Counted from the stretch's first letter, positions 10,760-20,970 are shown. The stretch: 55,479 nt of DNA from Aureibacillus halotolerans (GCF_004363045.1 NZ_SNYJ01000025.1:1-55479); one strand, 5' to 3'. Notes: generated from the letters alone by a model not told the origin. Numbers and translations are program-made.

Positions 10760-10850
10760 CGCATTCCCTCCCATTTCACAGACACTCTCCGACCACTTAG
10801 TACATTATGAGAAAAGAAAAAAGCTGAAACAACGATATGCCCCCCTCCAC

Positions 10851-10872
10851 CAGCGTATTGGCTAGTGGAAAA
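10851..10872 (-). other. small hairpin between ftsH and coaX
   Basis: CCACTAGC paired with GCTGGTGG (8 bp, one G-U) around a 6-nt loop in the 174-bp gap. It lacks a U-tract, so I do not call it a terminator; it could end or stabilise the ftsH mRNA. Confidence 0.35.
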
Positions 10873-10933
10873 AAGCAACTCATTGTAACAGCCCCTATCT
10901 GAGCGAGCCAAACCGAATGGCCAGGCTCACCGA

Positions 10934-12892
10934 TTATTTGTCTTTATTCGTTTGATCGTCGTCTTTTAAAGCCTCAGACGTAGGTCTTTCTTTGGCTTCA
11001 TCGTCTACGGAAGTGTCTTTTTTGGATTGGATGTTCACTTTCACACCTTCCTCTTCTATCACTTCTGGCAATGTCCCATGATCAAACAAATGTTTAATTT
11101 GTTTTGCATCCAACGTTTCTACCTTTAACAAGGTCTGAGCAACAAGCTCAAGCTTGTCACGGTGCTCTGTTAAAATTTGACGAGCACGCTCGTAGCTTTC
11201 CTTCACAAATGCGCGCACTTCCATATCAATCTCATGCGCAATTGCATCACTATAATTTGGTTCATTTTGGATGTCACGGCCTAAGAAGACCTGCCCTTGT
11301 TGTTGACCAAATTGCAATGGCCCAAGCTTTTCACTCATCCCAAATTCAGTGACCATTCGTCTCGCGATGCCAGTCGAGCGTTGGAAGTCATTATGAGCGC
11401 CAGTGCTAGCTTCACCAAAAATGATTTCCTCAGCAACACGACCGCCTAACAAGCCCGTAATTTTATCCAAAAGCTCTGGCTTTGTCATGAGAAAGCGATC
11501 TTCTTTAGGCAGCATAACCGCATAACCGCCCGCTTGCCCACGTGGCACGATGGTCACCTTGTGCACAACATCCGCCTCGTCGAGTACCATCCCAATAATC
11601 GTATGACCCGCTTCGTGGTAAGCAACAATGTTGCGTTCCTTTTGCGAAATGACGCGACTTTTCTTTGAAGGTCCAGCAATGACGCGATCAATCGCTTCAT
11701 CCACATCAAGCATATCTATTTTCTTCTTGTCATGTCGAGCCGCCACAAGCGCAGCCTCATTCAAGAGGTTTTCAAGATCTGCCCCAGAAAAACCTGGTGT
11801 CCGCATTGAAATCGTCTTAAGGTCTACCGATTCATCAAGCGGTTTATTGCGTGCATGTACTTTAAGTACCTCTTCGCGTCCTTTAACATCTGGACGATCG
11901 ACGGTAATTTGACGGTCAAATCGACCTGGACGTAGCAATGCTGGGTCAAGAATATCCGCACGGTTCGTCGCAGCAATGATGATGATGCCTTCGTTCACGC
12001 CAAAGCCATCCATCTCTACGAGCAATTGGTTAAGTGTTTGTTCACGTTCATCATGACCGCCACCTAATCCAGCTCCACGCTGACGACCAACGGCATCAAT
12101 TTCATCAATGAAAATAATACATGGAGCGTTTTTCTTGGCGTTCTCGAACAAATCACGTACCCTCGATGCACCAACACCCACAAACATTTCCACAAAATCA
12201 GAACCACTAATGGAGAAAAACGCTGTTCCTGCTTCCCCAGCAACGGCACGGGCAAGCAACGTTTTCCCTGTTCCCGGAGGACCAACAAGCAAGACCCCTT
12301 TAGGAATACGTGCACCAACTTCGGCAAATTTTCGTGGGTCCTTTAAGAATTCAACGACCTCAACGAGCTCTTGTTTTTCCTCATCTGCGCCCGCTACATC
12401 TTTAAAGCGCACTTTCTTTTTCTCTTCAGAATACATTTTGGCTTTGCTTTTGCCAAAGTTCATCACACGGCTTCCGCCACCTTGCGCCTGATTCAACAGG
12501 AAGAAGAAGAGAATAAAGATAATCACAAACGGAATTAAAGTCGTAAAGAATGTTACCCAAACGCTTGTTTCTTCAGCAGGAGAGACTTTCACTTCCAAAT
12601 CTTGCTCCCTGGCTGCTGCTTCTATCGCGTCACTGTTTCCGTTCGTATCCAAGAAATGAGAAACAAAATACTGCTCTTCCTCATACCCTGCAAGTTTCCC
12701 TGTAGCCTCAATGACCCCTCTCACAGGTCTCACTTCTAATTCTGTCACACTACCCTGTTCAAGATTATTTATCAATTGAGTGTAATTCAGTTGTTCAGTC
12801 TTTTGGTTCCCACCTTGAATTAAGGTGAAACAATATATGAGCACTAAAAAAATAATCGAATATAAAAAAGTATTTTTGACAGCCCGGCTCAT
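10934..12892 (-). CDS. ftsH: ATP-dependent membrane zinc metalloprotease FtsH
   Basis: Membrane AAA protease for quality control, also needed for sporulation in B. subtilis. 652 aa, typical. Two transmembrane segments lie at about residues 7-24 and 112-133. The AAA domain has Walker A GPPGTGKT and Walker [12 protein letters not shown], with the second region of homology at RPGRFDRQI. The peptidase has the zinc motif HEAGH. The C-terminal tail is charged and rich in Asp and Lys. AGGAGG precedes the ATG and a promoter lies at 12930-12959. Confidence 0.98.
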   Translation of the reverse strand: MSRAVKNTFLYSIIFLVLIYCFTLIQGGNQKTEQLNYTQLINNLEQGSVTELEVRPVRGVIEATGKLAGYEEEQYFVSHFLDTNGNSDAIEAAAREQDLEVKVSPAEETSVWVTFFTTLIPFVIIFILFFFLLNQAQGGGSRVMNFGKSKAKMYSEEKKKVRFKDVAGADEEKQELVEVVEFLKDPRKFAEVGARIPKGVLLVGPPGTGKTLLARAVAGEAGTAFFSISGSDFVEMFVGVGASRVRDLFENAKKNAPCIIFIDEIDAVGRQRGAGLGGGHDEREQTLNQLLVEMDGFGVNEGIIIIAATNRADILDPALLRPGRFDRQITVDRPDVKGREEVLKVHARNKPLDESVDLKTISMRTPGFSGADLENLLNEAALVAARHDKKKIDMLDVDEAIDRVIAGPSKKSRVISQKERNIVAYHEAGHTIIGMVLDEADVVHKVTIVPRGQAGGYAVMLPKEDRFLMTKPELLDKITGLLGGRVAEEIIFGEASTGAHNDFQRSTGIARRMVTEFGMSEKLGPLQFGQQQGQVFLGRDIQNEPNYSDAIAHEIDMEVRAFVKESYERARQILTEHRDKLELVAQTLLKVETLDAKQIKHLFDHGTLPEVIEEEGVKVNIQSKKDTSVDDEAKERPTSEALKDDDQTNKDK

Positions 12893-12929
12893 TCCTTACC
12901 TCCTCCCATGACAACACAAACTATAGTAA

Positions 12930-12959
12930 ATAGTACCACAATCGTTTTTACGTATACAA
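12930..12959 (-). promoter_or_regulatory. ftsH promoter
   Basis: -35 TTGTAT (12954-12959), 18-bp spacer, -10 TACTAT (12930-12935), about 40 bp upstream of the ftsH ATG. Confidence 0.5.
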
Positions 12960-13020
12960 CAAAATACCCTCAATGGTTGAACCATCTTCAAAAAAGAAAT
13001 GTCAATCCTGTGACAGCCCA

Positions 13021-13563
13021 TTAAGATGAATAGATCTCTGGCTTTAAGATTCCAATATACGGGAGATTTCGATAACGCTCCGCATAATCTAAGCCATACC
13101 CAACCACAAATTCATCCGGCACTTCAAAACCAACATAATCGGCTTTAATGTTGATTTTTCTTCCTCCTGGCTTATCCAGAAGCGTGACAATCTTCACTGA
13201 CTTTGCTTTGCGATGGTGAAACAAGTCTACGAGGTAGTGTAACGTTAAGCCACTGTCAATGATATCTTCAATAATTAATATGTCCCTACCCTCTACAGAA
13301 GTATCCAGATCTTTAATAATTTTTACTTCACCAGACGAAACAGTATTGTTTCCATAACTGGAAACATCCATAAAGTCCATCTCTAGGTGCGTATCTACGC
13401 GCTTTAACAGGTCAGACATAAATGGCATCGCGCCTTTTAATACACCAATAGCCAGCGGAAAAGTCCCCTGGTAGTCCGACGTTAATGTCGCTGAGAGCTC
13501 TCTAATTTTCTGCTGGATCTCTTCTTCTTCTAACAAGACGGATTGAATCTCATCTCTCATCAT
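13021..13563 (-). CDS. hprT: hypoxanthine(-guanine) phosphoribosyltransferase
   Basis: Purine salvage enzyme making IMP/GMP from hypoxanthine/guanine and PRPP. About 180 aa from the ATG at 13563, which follows AGGAGG by 9 nt; an upstream in-frame start at 13593 has no such site. The PRPP-binding signature is [14 protein letters not shown], followed by [10 protein letters not shown] and the C-terminal [17 protein letters not shown]. It overlaps the end of tilS by 14 nt. The tilS-hprT-ftsH order is standard in Firmicutes, where the products of tilS and hprT are known to co-activate ftsH. Confidence 0.96.
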   Translation of the reverse strand: MMRDEIQSVLLEEEEIQQKIRELSATLTSDYQGTFPLAIGVLKGAMPFMSDLLKRVDTHLEMDFMDVSSYGNNTVSSGEVKIIKDLDTSVEGRDILIIEDIIDSGLTLHYLVDLFHHRKAKSVKIVTLLDKPGGRKINIKADYVGFEVPDEFVVGYGLDYAERYRNLPYIGILKPEIYSS

Positions 13564-14956
13564 GAATCTCTGCCTCCTGTTTACCCATTCCATATGTAAA
13601 ATAATATTGATCTTGACGTTCTTCTCGATCCTTTAGATCACCTTTTCCCGCTCCAATCACCCAAAGGATCTCTCCACGATTGGTGACGAGTAGCGGCCAG
13701 CTCGCTCTTAATGCTTTAGGAATTTTTTCGTCGACCATTACTCGTGTCACTTTTTTTGTGCCGACCCCCGAGATATACAATGTATCTCCCGGTCGCCTCT
13801 CCCTTATAACGAGTGGAAAATCATCCGCACTGAGACGAACCGAATACTGCTGTTTTTTAGGAACCGTTAAGCATGCGCTTTCGTTTTTCATTTGTAGTAG
13901 TGCGCCATTTCGCAGTACCCACGTTCCTGGCCTTGTGATCACTTGTCTATGAGACAGATTCTCTTGCATAAACTCGTCATGATGATATATCCGAACTGCC
14001 TCGTATTCACGAATCGCTATGATCCCTTGACCTAGCTGGAACATTCCAGAGCCGTGTTCGAGCCAATGGAGACACTTCATCACACGCTCAGTCGACAATC
14101 GATCCGTAAGCTTAAAGTGACTATGCAACGATTGTTTCAACGCGCGTTGTTGGATCGCATGCTCCTCATCAAGAAAGCTTTCCACAGACTTCAAGAATAG
14201 CATATGACCTTCTCCCGAAAAATATCGATCTACACAACGAGATGCCAAGCGGTCTAACACAAGGCCGTCATCCTGCAAAGCGTCACTAAACGCCTGGAAT
14301 TGTTTTTGAAGCTGAGGGTTTTCCTGTTTTAATAGTGGTATCACATCGTGGCGGAGGCGATTACGCACATAATGCCGAGTATAGTTGCTTTGATCTTCTC
14401 GAAATGGAACATGCTCATTCAGGCAGTAAGCCAATACATCATCTTTCGACATATGCAACAATGGTCGGACCGTAAGCAAGCCATTCAGCGTTCTCTTTCT
14501 ATGCAAGCCTGACACACTCTGTGGCGTAGCGCCATGCATCAAGCGAAGCAACATCGTTTCAATTTGATCATCACCGTGATGGGCGAGACAAAGGGCATGC
14601 GCCTCATACCGTGCTGCAAGTTCTGAAAAAAAGGAAAAGCGTTCCTCGCGAGCGGCCATTTGTGTAGACATATCTCGCGATTTGTTCCTCGACAATGCTA
14701 TCTTTCTTCCCTCAAAAGTCACATTCCAATCGTCGCAAATGTGCTTCACAAAGGCACTGTCCTTTTCAGAGTCTTCTCCTCTTAGCGAGTAGTTCATATG
14801 CGCAGCAACAATAGTCAGGTTCATCGGGTCCTTTAATTGCGTCAACATGTGCAGCAACGCCATGGAGTCCGATCCACCGGAGACGCCAATAATCAAGGTA
14901 TCCCCTTTTGAAAAAAGCGTATGCTTTTCTATTAATTGTCGGACAATTTCCAGCAT
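13550..14956 (-). CDS. tilS: tRNA(Ile)-lysidine synthase
   Basis: Converts the wobble cytidine of tRNA-Ile(CAU) to lysidine, letting it read AUA. About 468 aa. The PP-loop ATPase motif GVSGGSDS and [15 protein letters not shown] are near the N-terminus; [16 protein letters not shown] is the next family motif, and the C-terminal TilS domain ([17 protein letters not shown]) binds tRNA. I start at ATG 14956 ([10 protein letters not shown]), with AAAGGA 9 nt upstream, rather than the longer in-frame ORF from 14995. Confidence 0.95.
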   Translation of the reverse strand: MLEIVRQLIEKHTLFSKGDTLIIGVSGGSDSMALLHMLTQLKDPMNLTIVAAHMNYSLRGEDSEKDSAFVKHICDDWNVTFEGRKIALSRNKSRDMSTQMAAREERFSFFSELAARYEAHALCLAHHGDDQIETMLLRLMHGATPQSVSGLHRKRTLNGLLTVRPLLHMSKDDVLAYCLNEHVPFREDQSNYTRHYVRNRLRHDVIPLLKQENPQLQKQFQAFSDALQDDGLVLDRLASRCVDRYFSGEGHMLFLKSVESFLDEEHAIQQRALKQSLHSHFKLTDRLSTERVMKCLHWLEHGSGMFQLGQGIIAIREYEAVRIYHHDEFMQENLSHRQVITRPGTWVLRNGALLQMKNESACLTVPKKQQYSVRLSADDFPLVIRERRPGDTLYISGVGTKKVTRVMVDEKIPKALRASWPLLVTNRGEILWVIGAGKGDLKDREERQDQYYFTYGMGKQEAEIHDER

Positions 14957-15062
14957 TCCCGAACGTCCTTTCGAAAGCGTACAGTAAACAAACACTGTCT
15001 GCTTATCTTACCATTTTAAAAAAGCTCCGTACAACTATAGACACCCTTATGGCTGTAGTTTT

Positions 15063-16076
15063 TTATGATCCTCCTAATAGCAGCATACAGACATAAAACG
15101 CAACCAGTAAAACACCTATCCAAACGACTTCCTGTACGACCCGCTTAAACGGATGAATTCTCTTTTTCTTTGTCGCCTTCGCCTTCACTCGCGTACGCCC
15201 AGCTCTCGTTTGAGTGAGCGGCGGGGATTGAGGCTGCGACTTTGGAGACTGCCTTTTTTTCTCTTCCTGCGCATAAGTACTCATTAAAGTTGTTAACGCA
15301 TACTGCATATCCATTGCTCTGACATATTTTCCGCTGAGTGCATGAATAATAATGGGTTCATAAGGAGAATTTAACCGTTGAACACGTGCCTTCAAGGTAT
15401 TTAAATCATCCCCAGGCTGCCTGCGAAAGCGTCGACCATACAAGGCATGAAGCATAATCATGCCAACAGCAAATACATCGTAGGAGGGCTCTGCCTTCCT
15501 TGTACCAGCTGACCAAAACCCACGATCGTAAAATTCGGTGAACTCTTTAATCGCCCTGCCGATTTTTGTTGTGCCTCCCACATCTAATAAACGAACACGA
15601 GGCGGAGAGACCATCACTTTTAAATTATCTGGCTTTAAATCCCCAAACACCCACCCTGCATTATGCAGCTTGTCGAGATCGGACAACAGCTGAACGACGA
15701 GTACACCTAACCAAAAGGACTCTCTGCTTTGAAGAAAGCCTAGAAAGGGCTCCCCTGAGATATATTCCATCACATAAAAAGGAACAGGCTGCCCGCCTGC
15801 TCCTACGAGCCAATCATCCACGTCGATCAAGTCAGGACCAACCTTTGATCCGCCCATTCGTGAAAAGTGCTGAAGGACGTTGACTTCCGCCGTCACCGAA
15901 TATCCTTGATCACTTATTTTTAAAGCGAGCTTTTTGCCACGCCGCTCAGCAAGATACACCGTTCCCGTTGCCCCTCGCCCAATTGTGCGTAAAACTTTGT
16001 AACGATGTCCATTCCATTTGCCTGTAATGGTTTCGCCTGGTCGCGGGCTTCTATTCTGCTTTTTCTCTGTAGTCAT
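15063..16076 (-). CDS. yabT: YabT-type Ser/Thr protein kinase with C-terminal membrane anchor
   Basis: Hanks-type kinase; in B. subtilis YabT acts during sporulation and is stimulated by DNA. 337 aa. The kinase domain covers about residues 17-270: glycine loop IGRGATGTVYLAE, catalytic loop VFGDLKPDNL (Phe-Gly-Asp in place of His-Arg-Asp) and DVGG in place of DFG. A Lys/Arg-rich stretch (residues about 280-310) precedes a single C-terminal transmembrane helix, and there is no extracellular PASTA domain. It overlaps yabS by 26 nt on the minus strand. Confidence 0.9.
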   Translation of the reverse strand: MTTEKKQNRSPRPGETITGKWNGHRYKVLRTIGRGATGTVYLAERRGKKLALKISDQGYSVTAEVNVLQHFSRMGGSKVGPDLIDVDDWLVGAGGQPVPFYVMEYISGEPFLGFLQSRESFWLGVLVVQLLSDLDKLHNAGWVFGDLKPDNLKVMVSPPRVRLLDVGGTTKIGRAIKEFTEFYDRGFWSAGTRKAEPSYDVFAVGMIMLHALYGRRFRRQPGDDLNTLKARVQRLNSPYEPIIIHALSGKYVRAMDMQYALTTLMSTYAQEEKKRQSPKSQPQSPPLTQTRAGRTRVKAKATKKKRIHPFKRVVQEVVWIGVLLVAFYVCMLLLGGS

Positions 16077-16797
16077 AGTCGTCCGCCACTTCTTCCCGAC
16101 GTCGCTTCCGTTTCTGCGTCACAGGAAATGCGTTAAGGGCCAACTTGAGCGCGGGACCTGTTGGCGTAATGCCTCCAGAAGTCAGCTTTGGAAACACATT
16201 TGCCACAGAGGTCAAATCCGGTGTCCATGGCATCAGCTCATCAGCCGCTTGTTTTTTCCCGGGAAATACTTTTAAGCAAAATGAATTATTCCCACTTCTT
16301 GCGCTTAAACTCACGGACAAATCAAGCAAGGCCTCTTTAACCATCTGGAGCTTCGATTTCATACTAGCGCTCACATCAACGAGGACGACAATTTGAAGTT
16401 CTGACGTCTCTCCAAGTTCTTCAACGACCTCTACAATCTCGCCACGCTGCGCCGGTGGAAGCTCCTCAAGGGCATGCTCCTTACCAAGAATTGAGGTTAG
16501 CTCTTTATTAATCACCCCTTGCAACGTTTGTGTCATTGCTTGACGTGTGACCATTTGCACCGTTTGCGAAAGTTGCTCTGACTGAACGATCTGACTGACT
16601 CCACCCCCTGCTTCGGCAATCCCTTCCACCTCTTCGAGACCATCATCGCTTCTAGCATAATCATCTAAAATGCCAATGACATTCACAGTCACCCCATGCT
16701 CTCTGGCGAGCAAAGCAATCTCTTGAGGGTCCTCCCCTTCGTTTGAACATCCATCCGTAATCAGCAAAATTTGCTTTAACGTACCTCGTTTGTTCAT
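16051..16797 (-). CDS. yabS: von Willebrand factor A domain protein YabS
   Basis: Function unproven; sporulation-associated neighbour of spoIIE in B. subtilis. About 248 aa. One VWA domain is recognisable from a metal-binding DVSASMKSK motif in the second half, and the N-terminus begins KQILLITDGCSNEGEDP. Start ATG 16797 is preceded by AAGGTG at 6 nt; the longer ORF start (16827) is less likely. It lies between spoIIE and yabT, overlapping yabT, so the VWA protein and kinase are probably co-expressed. Confidence 0.88.
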   Translation of the reverse strand: MNKRGTLKQILLITDGCSNEGEDPQEIALLAREHGVTVNVIGILDDYARSDDGLEEVEGIAEAGGGVSQIVQSEQLSQTVQMVTRQAMTQTLQGVINKELTSILGKEHALEELPPAQRGEIVEVVEELGETSELQIVVLVDVSASMKSKLQMVKEALLDLSVSLSARSGNNSFCLKVFPGKKQAADELMPWTPDLTSVANVFPKLTSGGITPTGPALKLALNAFPVTQKRKRRREEVADDYDYREKAE

Positions 16798-16862
16798 TAC
16801 GAGCACCTTCTTCGTTTTTACCACCATCTTTGACGATGGACAAACATTCTATACGTTGAAAG

Positions 16863-19331
16863 CTACTGCGCCTTTTTGTCGTGCGCTGAAAAGGTGGACC
16901 ACCGTGGATGATTGTGAGCAATTTTTGTAACAGCCACCGTCATATCATCCTCGATCTGACCTTGACGAGTGCGAATCACTTCCTCCATTAGCAAGTCCGC
17001 GATGTCCTGCGGATCCTCTGTGTCAAGTTCTTTAATTTTCCTTCTCATCCAAATATCATAATTTTCAACATGCTTTGGTCCTTCAAAAATGCCGTCACTC
17101 ATCATAATCAACAGATCACCCGCTTTTAGAGACTGATGGATGATATCGACATCAAATTCACGCAGAATGCCAATCGGCAAATTGCCTGATTCTATTTTAA
17201 ATACCTGAGACCCCCGTTTTAGATAGCTTGGCGTTGAGCCAATTTTTATAAATTTCGCGCTTGCGTCCTGCAAATCAATCATCGCCAGATCAAGCGTTGA
17301 AAACATCTCTTCATTCGTTCGCAAAGCGAGTACAGAATTGACGGATTTGATTGCAATGCGCTCCTCAATCCCTGATTGAAGTATGCTTTGTAGCAGCTGT
17401 AAGGTTTCGGTGCTTTCTTGGTGTGCTCGCTCCCCGTTGCCCATGCCATCACTAATGGCAATGGCATATTTGCTTTTATTCAAGTGAACCGCTGAATAGC
17501 TGTCTCCTGATACCCATGCGCCTCCTTTGGCCGCATTCGCCATCCCTGTTTCAATTTTGTACCGCTGGTTTGAAGCGAATGTCATAAAACATGGGCCATT
17601 GGCTTGTACGGATTGCTCTTCCTTCCGCAACACAATCGTCTCCTGAAGAATATCAGATAAAATGGGCGCAATAATTTTGTCCGCCTCTCCATATTCAAAA
17701 GAAGCTGGGACAGTCATTTCAATGTCCACGTTGCCTTGCTCCAATGAGTAAATATCCACTTGATCAATTTCAATCCCTAGACCTTCTAGGGTTTCTAAAA
17801 TAACTTCTTCATGACTTTGGTGATGGTCACGCTCGCGTTGGATTTCTTTCGCAAAATCTCCCATCACCTGAGACACGCCAAGAAGCTGTTCAGCCACAAG
17901 CTGACGGCTTTCCTGCATCTGTTTCTTCAAATGTAAGTTCGCATGGTGAAAGGCCATTTCCTTCTGCATCACCTCAAGCACACGGTCAGGCTTTATGCAG
18001 TGTTGATTCCACTCTCGTTTCAGGCGAGGGTCTTTAATCGTTTCACTAGTTTCCATTTCACGCATCGTGCCTTGCATAAGACCATAGGTTTGATCAAAGT
18101 TTTTTGCCCAGCACTGATTCTTTTTGAAGCAGGTTTGGCACGTCTTTTCTGTCACATGACTGAGAAAATAATCCACCTCTTCATCAGACTCTTCTTGAGC
18201 AGGCTTCTGCAGATGTGTGGAAAAGCTCGTTGAAAGGGTTTGGAACAATTGGGAGAACTGCTCGACACGCCCCGCCGTCACATCACGTACCTTACGCAAA
18301 TATTGCTGCTGCACATGCGCATGCTCCTGAGTACCAGGTATAAATCGCGCCAGCCGGTCAGTAACGATTGACGGCGTAATCATGAGCAACCCGATGGCAA
18401 CGACAGACTCCATGATTAACGGTGCTAAGCCAGAAATATCATGCATATACATGCCAATAAGCAATGTTGCCAAAATAAGACCAAGCCCAACACCGGGCCT
18501 CCTCCCTTCCCTTAATAGCCCACCTAAAAGACCCGATAAGGCAAGCAAACTAAGCTGATACATATTTCCTATTTGCGCAAGACTTAGAATGAGACCTGTG
18601 ACGACCCCTACCGTTGTTCCGACCGTTGCCCCTGCACTAAGGGCGAGAAGCAGCACAAGATAACGGGATAGCATATGCTCTATAGATAACCCGTACAACG
18701 TCCAGCCAATCGTTCCTGTAAGAACAGATGCAGCCAGTATAATACAGCAGATAATCTCTTCATTTTTCAGGACGGTTCTGCGCCTACGCATACTAAGCAA
18801 TGGGACGGTCTGCAAAAAGATCATCGTTAACACAAAGCTTAGCCCTGCCTCGACCATTGCCACCCAAATGGCTAAGGAATCTACCGTTTGAGTATACATA
18901 AATGTAATGCTAATTCGACCTGCAAACGTTGCCAACATGACGGCAAGCGGAAGCACTTTTCCTTGTCGTTTAACCAGTTTTCTTAGAATGCCTAAGAACA
19001 GTAGAAAGTAAAAAATCGACGCCCCTGCATACAACCCCTGCGACATAGAGGCCATCGTCGCTCCTAAAAGCAAACCTACGGTGGTGAGCGCGGTCTTTTC
19101 CTTTTTCATTACAAATACCGCTGCAAAAAAAGCCGCTGCAAAAGGCGCAACCGTAGAGAGAATTAATGCTCGTCCCAACAAAAAGCTAATTAAAAACAAC
19201 AATCCCCCCGAATGGACGAACAAATGAATGAACCGTTTCTTTGCTTTATCCTTGAGCCCAAACACATGCTTTCGACGCTTCATGAACGATTCAGGCTTTT
19301 GTAAAGGCACACCGCTTTCCGCTTTTTGCAT
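16863..19331 (-). CDS. spoIIE: stage II sporulation protein E, PP2C-type phosphatase
   Basis: Dephosphorylates SpoIIAA-P in the forespore to release sigma-F and helps place the polar septum. 822 aa. The N-terminal third holds about ten hydrophobic transmembrane segments (residues about 45-330). A central regulatory region follows with a Cys cluster (CQTCFKKNQC). The C-terminal PP2C domain (about 590-810) has ISDGMGNGERAHQES and DLLIMMSDGIFEG metal-binding motifs. GGGAGAGG precedes the ATG. The upstream region carries Spo0A boxes. Confidence 0.97.
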   Translation of the reverse strand: MQKAESGVPLQKPESFMKRRKHVFGLKDKAKKRFIHLFVHSGGLLFLISFLLGRALILSTVAPFAAAFFAAVFVMKKEKTALTTVGLLLGATMASMSQGLYAGASIFYFLLFLGILRKLVKRQGKVLPLAVMLATFAGRISITFMYTQTVDSLAIWVAMVEAGLSFVLTMIFLQTVPLLSMRRRRTVLKNEEIICCIILAASVLTGTIGWTLYGLSIEHMLSRYLVLLLALSAGATVGTTVGVVTGLILSLAQIGNMYQLSLLALSGLLGGLLREGRRPGVGLGLILATLLIGMYMHDISGLAPLIMESVVAIGLLMITPSIVTDRLARFIPGTQEHAHVQQQYLRKVRDVTAGRVEQFSQLFQTLSTSFSTHLQKPAQEESDEEVDYFLSHVTEKTCQTCFKKNQCWAKNFDQTYGLMQGTMREMETSETIKDPRLKREWNQHCIKPDRVLEVMQKEMAFHHANLHLKKQMQESRQLVAEQLLGVSQVMGDFAKEIQRERDHHQSHEEVILETLEGLGIEIDQVDIYSLEQGNVDIEMTVPASFEYGEADKIIAPILSDILQETIVLRKEEQSVQANGPCFMTFASNQRYKIETGMANAAKGGAWVSGDSYSAVHLNKSKYAIAISDGMGNGERAHQESTETLQLLQSILQSGIEERIAIKSVNSVLALRTNEEMFSTLDLAMIDLQDASAKFIKIGSTPSYLKRGSQVFKIESGNLPIGILREFDVDIIHQSLKAGDLLIMMSDGIFEGPKHVENYDIWMRRKIKELDTEDPQDIADLLMEEVIRTRQGQIEDDMTVAVTKIAHNHPRWSTFSAHDKKAQ

Positions 19332-19366
19332 AGTCTACGTCCTCTCCCCCGTGTCATTTGCAGATC

Positions 19367-19400
19367 ATTATACGCTCGCCTATCTGAAAGTTTTTGTCAC
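19367..19400 (-). promoter_or_regulatory. spoIIE promoter
   Basis: Perfect -10 TATAAT (19367-19372) with GTGACA (19395-19400) 22 bp upstream. B. subtilis spoIIE also has an over-long spacer (21 bp from memory), which makes it dependent on Spo0A. Confidence 0.6.
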
Positions 19401-19425
19401 AATGGGCGGCGCTTGCAAAAAACCG

Positions 19426-19432
19426 TTCGACG
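19426..19432 (-). promoter_or_regulatory. Spo0A box at spoIIE (proximal)
   Basis: CGTCGAA on the minus strand, one mismatch to TGTCGAA, about 25 bp upstream of the -35 region of spoIIE. Confidence 0.5.
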
Positions 19433-19478
19433 TTTTTTTGGACACTTCCACAAAGAAAATGACCAAACCAGCAAACCG

Positions 19479-19485
19479 TTCGTCA
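19479..19485 (-). promoter_or_regulatory. Spo0A box at spoIIE (distal)
   Basis: TGACGAA on the minus strand, a full match to TGNCGAA, 53 bp upstream of the proximal box. Confidence 0.45.
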
Positions 19486-19850
19486 TTAGTGCTCTTTTTC
19501 CTGCCAATGTTTTAAGGCGAATTACGTATTGTTTTGTAAAATGGAAACGTTCGATCTCGTTAATGATTATAGGGAACTACAGGAGTGGAAAACGAATGAT
19601 GTGATTGATTTAAAAAAGGAGAGGGCACTGGCAGTCGTGTGCGACCAGATAGTTTGCGGATATCATACGTGCAAAAAAGCATACGGTTGTATTTTTGGAG
19701 ACATGTGTCGTTGTTTCGAAGGAATAAAGAGTAGATAGCCATTTGACAAGACCTTTCAACACTACAAGTAGCGTATTTCGGGGTCTTTTGTCGCTACCAA
19801 GGGTCTGCGTCTTCTAATTGAATAGACCTTTTTCTCAGCATCCACACCAT
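19486..19850. other. non-coding stretch between spoIIE control region and tRNA terminator
   Basis: I see no convincing gene here. Short plus-strand reading frames lack ribosome binding sites and database-like motifs. One 6-bp inverted repeat (GTAGCG/CGCTAC) near 19770-19798 is the only structure noticed. Confidence 0.4.
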
Positions 19851-19851
19851 G

Positions 19852-19878
19852 AAAAAAAGACCTGCAATAGTTGCAGAT
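19852..19878 (-). terminator. terminator of the tRNA-Met/tRNA-Glu transcript
   Basis: GATCTGCAA pairs with TTGCAGGTC (one G-U) around a 3-nt loop, then seven T on the minus strand, 13 nt after the tRNA-Glu 3' end. Confidence 0.88.
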
Positions 19879-19890
19879 CCTTTTTCTAGA

Positions 19891-19962
19891 TGACCCGTAC
19901 GGGATTCGAACCCGTGATACCGCCGTGAAAGGGCGGTGTCTTAACCACTTGACCAACGGGCC
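19891..19962 (-). tRNA. tRNA-Glu (anticodon TTC)
   Basis: 72-nt cloverleaf: acceptor GGCCCGT pairs with ACGGGTC (one G-U), anticodon stem CCGCC/GGCGG around CTTTCAC, T-loop GGTTCGAATCC. Discriminator A73, and the CCA end is not encoded. It is 10 nt downstream of tRNA-Met, matching the tRNA pair in the same place in B. subtilis. Confidence 0.95.
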
Positions 19963-19972
19963 ATATATGTAA

Positions 19973-20049
19973 TGGTAGCGGCGGAGGGGATCGAACCCCC
20001 GACCTCACGGGTATGAACCGTACGCTCTAGCCAGCTGAGCTACACCGCC
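19973..20049 (-). tRNA. tRNA-Met (elongator, anticodon CAT)
   Basis: 77 nt including encoded CCA. Acceptor GGCGGTG pairs with CGCCGCT, the anticodon loop is TTCATAC, and the T-arm is GGGGGTTCGATCCCCTC. The G1-U72 end pair and sequence match the Bacillus tRNA-Met gene upstream of spoIIE as I remember it. Initiator tRNA features (three G-C pairs below the anticodon loop) are absent, so elongator. Confidence 0.93.
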
Positions 20050-20137
20050 ACATGGTCTGTTTCAAACAGCACAAGTTATATTGTATTCAATTCGTTTTCG
20101 AATGTCAATCATTATTTTTCGGCTGATGAGAAACGCT

Positions 20138-20483
20138 CGCTTTCACCCTGAAGTGCATAAGGGCAACATCGACTCGAAGTATGCTTCGTCGTGTTTTCTT
20201 TACACCTGAAGTCTCGCTAGTGGCAGCTTTCAATGATGCACTCATTTTTTATGATGTGATAAGAGCTAAAAAGAGCTCATCTAGTGCTTAACGTCTAGAA
20301 GTCAGCTTCATTACTGAAAGACGACCTTTTAGTAATACAGGATTGTGAGCACCGGCACCATTCCTATTTTCTAAATACAGCAGACGTTGTTTTGAAGAGG
20401 TCCATTAATCTTTTTCACCTTGCATCAATTCAAGTACAGCAAGCGTTGAAGTTGATTTTGCACTGCCCAAGTTGTCTAAATTA
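20138..20483 (-). repeat. degenerate copy C of a dispersed intergenic repeat
   Basis: Positions 20138-20205 match 36418-36482 (copy B) in the same strand sense: TTTCACCCT..., CAACATCGACTCGA, TCGTCGTGTTTTCTTT. A second short block at 20439-20483 (AGCAAGCGTTGAAGTTGA, TTTTGCACTGC) resembles the distal end of copies A and B, but in the other orientation. Looks like an eroded or rearranged copy. No gene is visible between 20050 and 21089. Confidence 0.6.
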
Positions 20484-20552
20484 CTGCACTAGGTGATATA
20501 ACTTCGCATGAAACGATACGGTTACTTGTCTAGTTTGGTTACGACAAGTATT

Positions 20553-20970
20553 AACTCACTTTTCCATTTTCTCCATTATACGAGACCAATAAATAAAAAA
20601 ACAGTTTACGCAGAAACAAGCATCAGCGCAGTCAAAATACGCTGACTCCTGCGGGAAAAGCGCGAGCTGAAGATCCCCATGGACAGCTTGCTTTCCATGG
20701 TAGCTGAAGCCGTGCCCGGCGGTAAAGAAAACACGACGAGAGGCTTTTCTGAGTCGATGTTGACCTTATACCATTTATGGTGCAAGCGAAGTATTTTGAC
20801 GAAGCAGTCGTGTTTTCTTTACACCCTAAAGGGCACAAGTGCATCATCGATTCGAAAGTACCTCATCATGTTTCCAAAATACATAAGATGTCAATCAATC
20901 TATGTCGCCTTGCTTCCACCCAGGCACAATCAGCGATGAAAGTGATGTTTGCACTGCGAAAGTCGTCTTA
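20553..20970 (+). repeat. copy A of a dispersed intergenic repeat
   Basis: Aligns end to end with 36331-36659 (copy B, opposite strand): shared blocks TACGAGACCAATAAA, GACTCCTGCGGGAA, GCGCGAGCTGAAGATCCC, AGCTGAAGCCGTGCCCGGCG, AAAGAAAACACGACGAG, GAGTCGATGTTG and TTTTGACGAAGCAG, ending CACTGCGAAAG/CTCTGCGAAAG. Copy A has about 100 bp extra (20810-20912), part of which (GTGTTTTCTTTACACCCTAA to ATCGATTCGA) is an inverted duplicate of the element's own middle part. Short reading frames across it are not believable genes. Confidence 0.8.

Noticed and set aside
19529-19738. 69-aa plus-strand reading frame between spoIIE and the tRNAs
   Set aside because: No ribosome binding site at its start, no recognisable motif, and it lies across the Spo0A/promoter region side of spoIIE.
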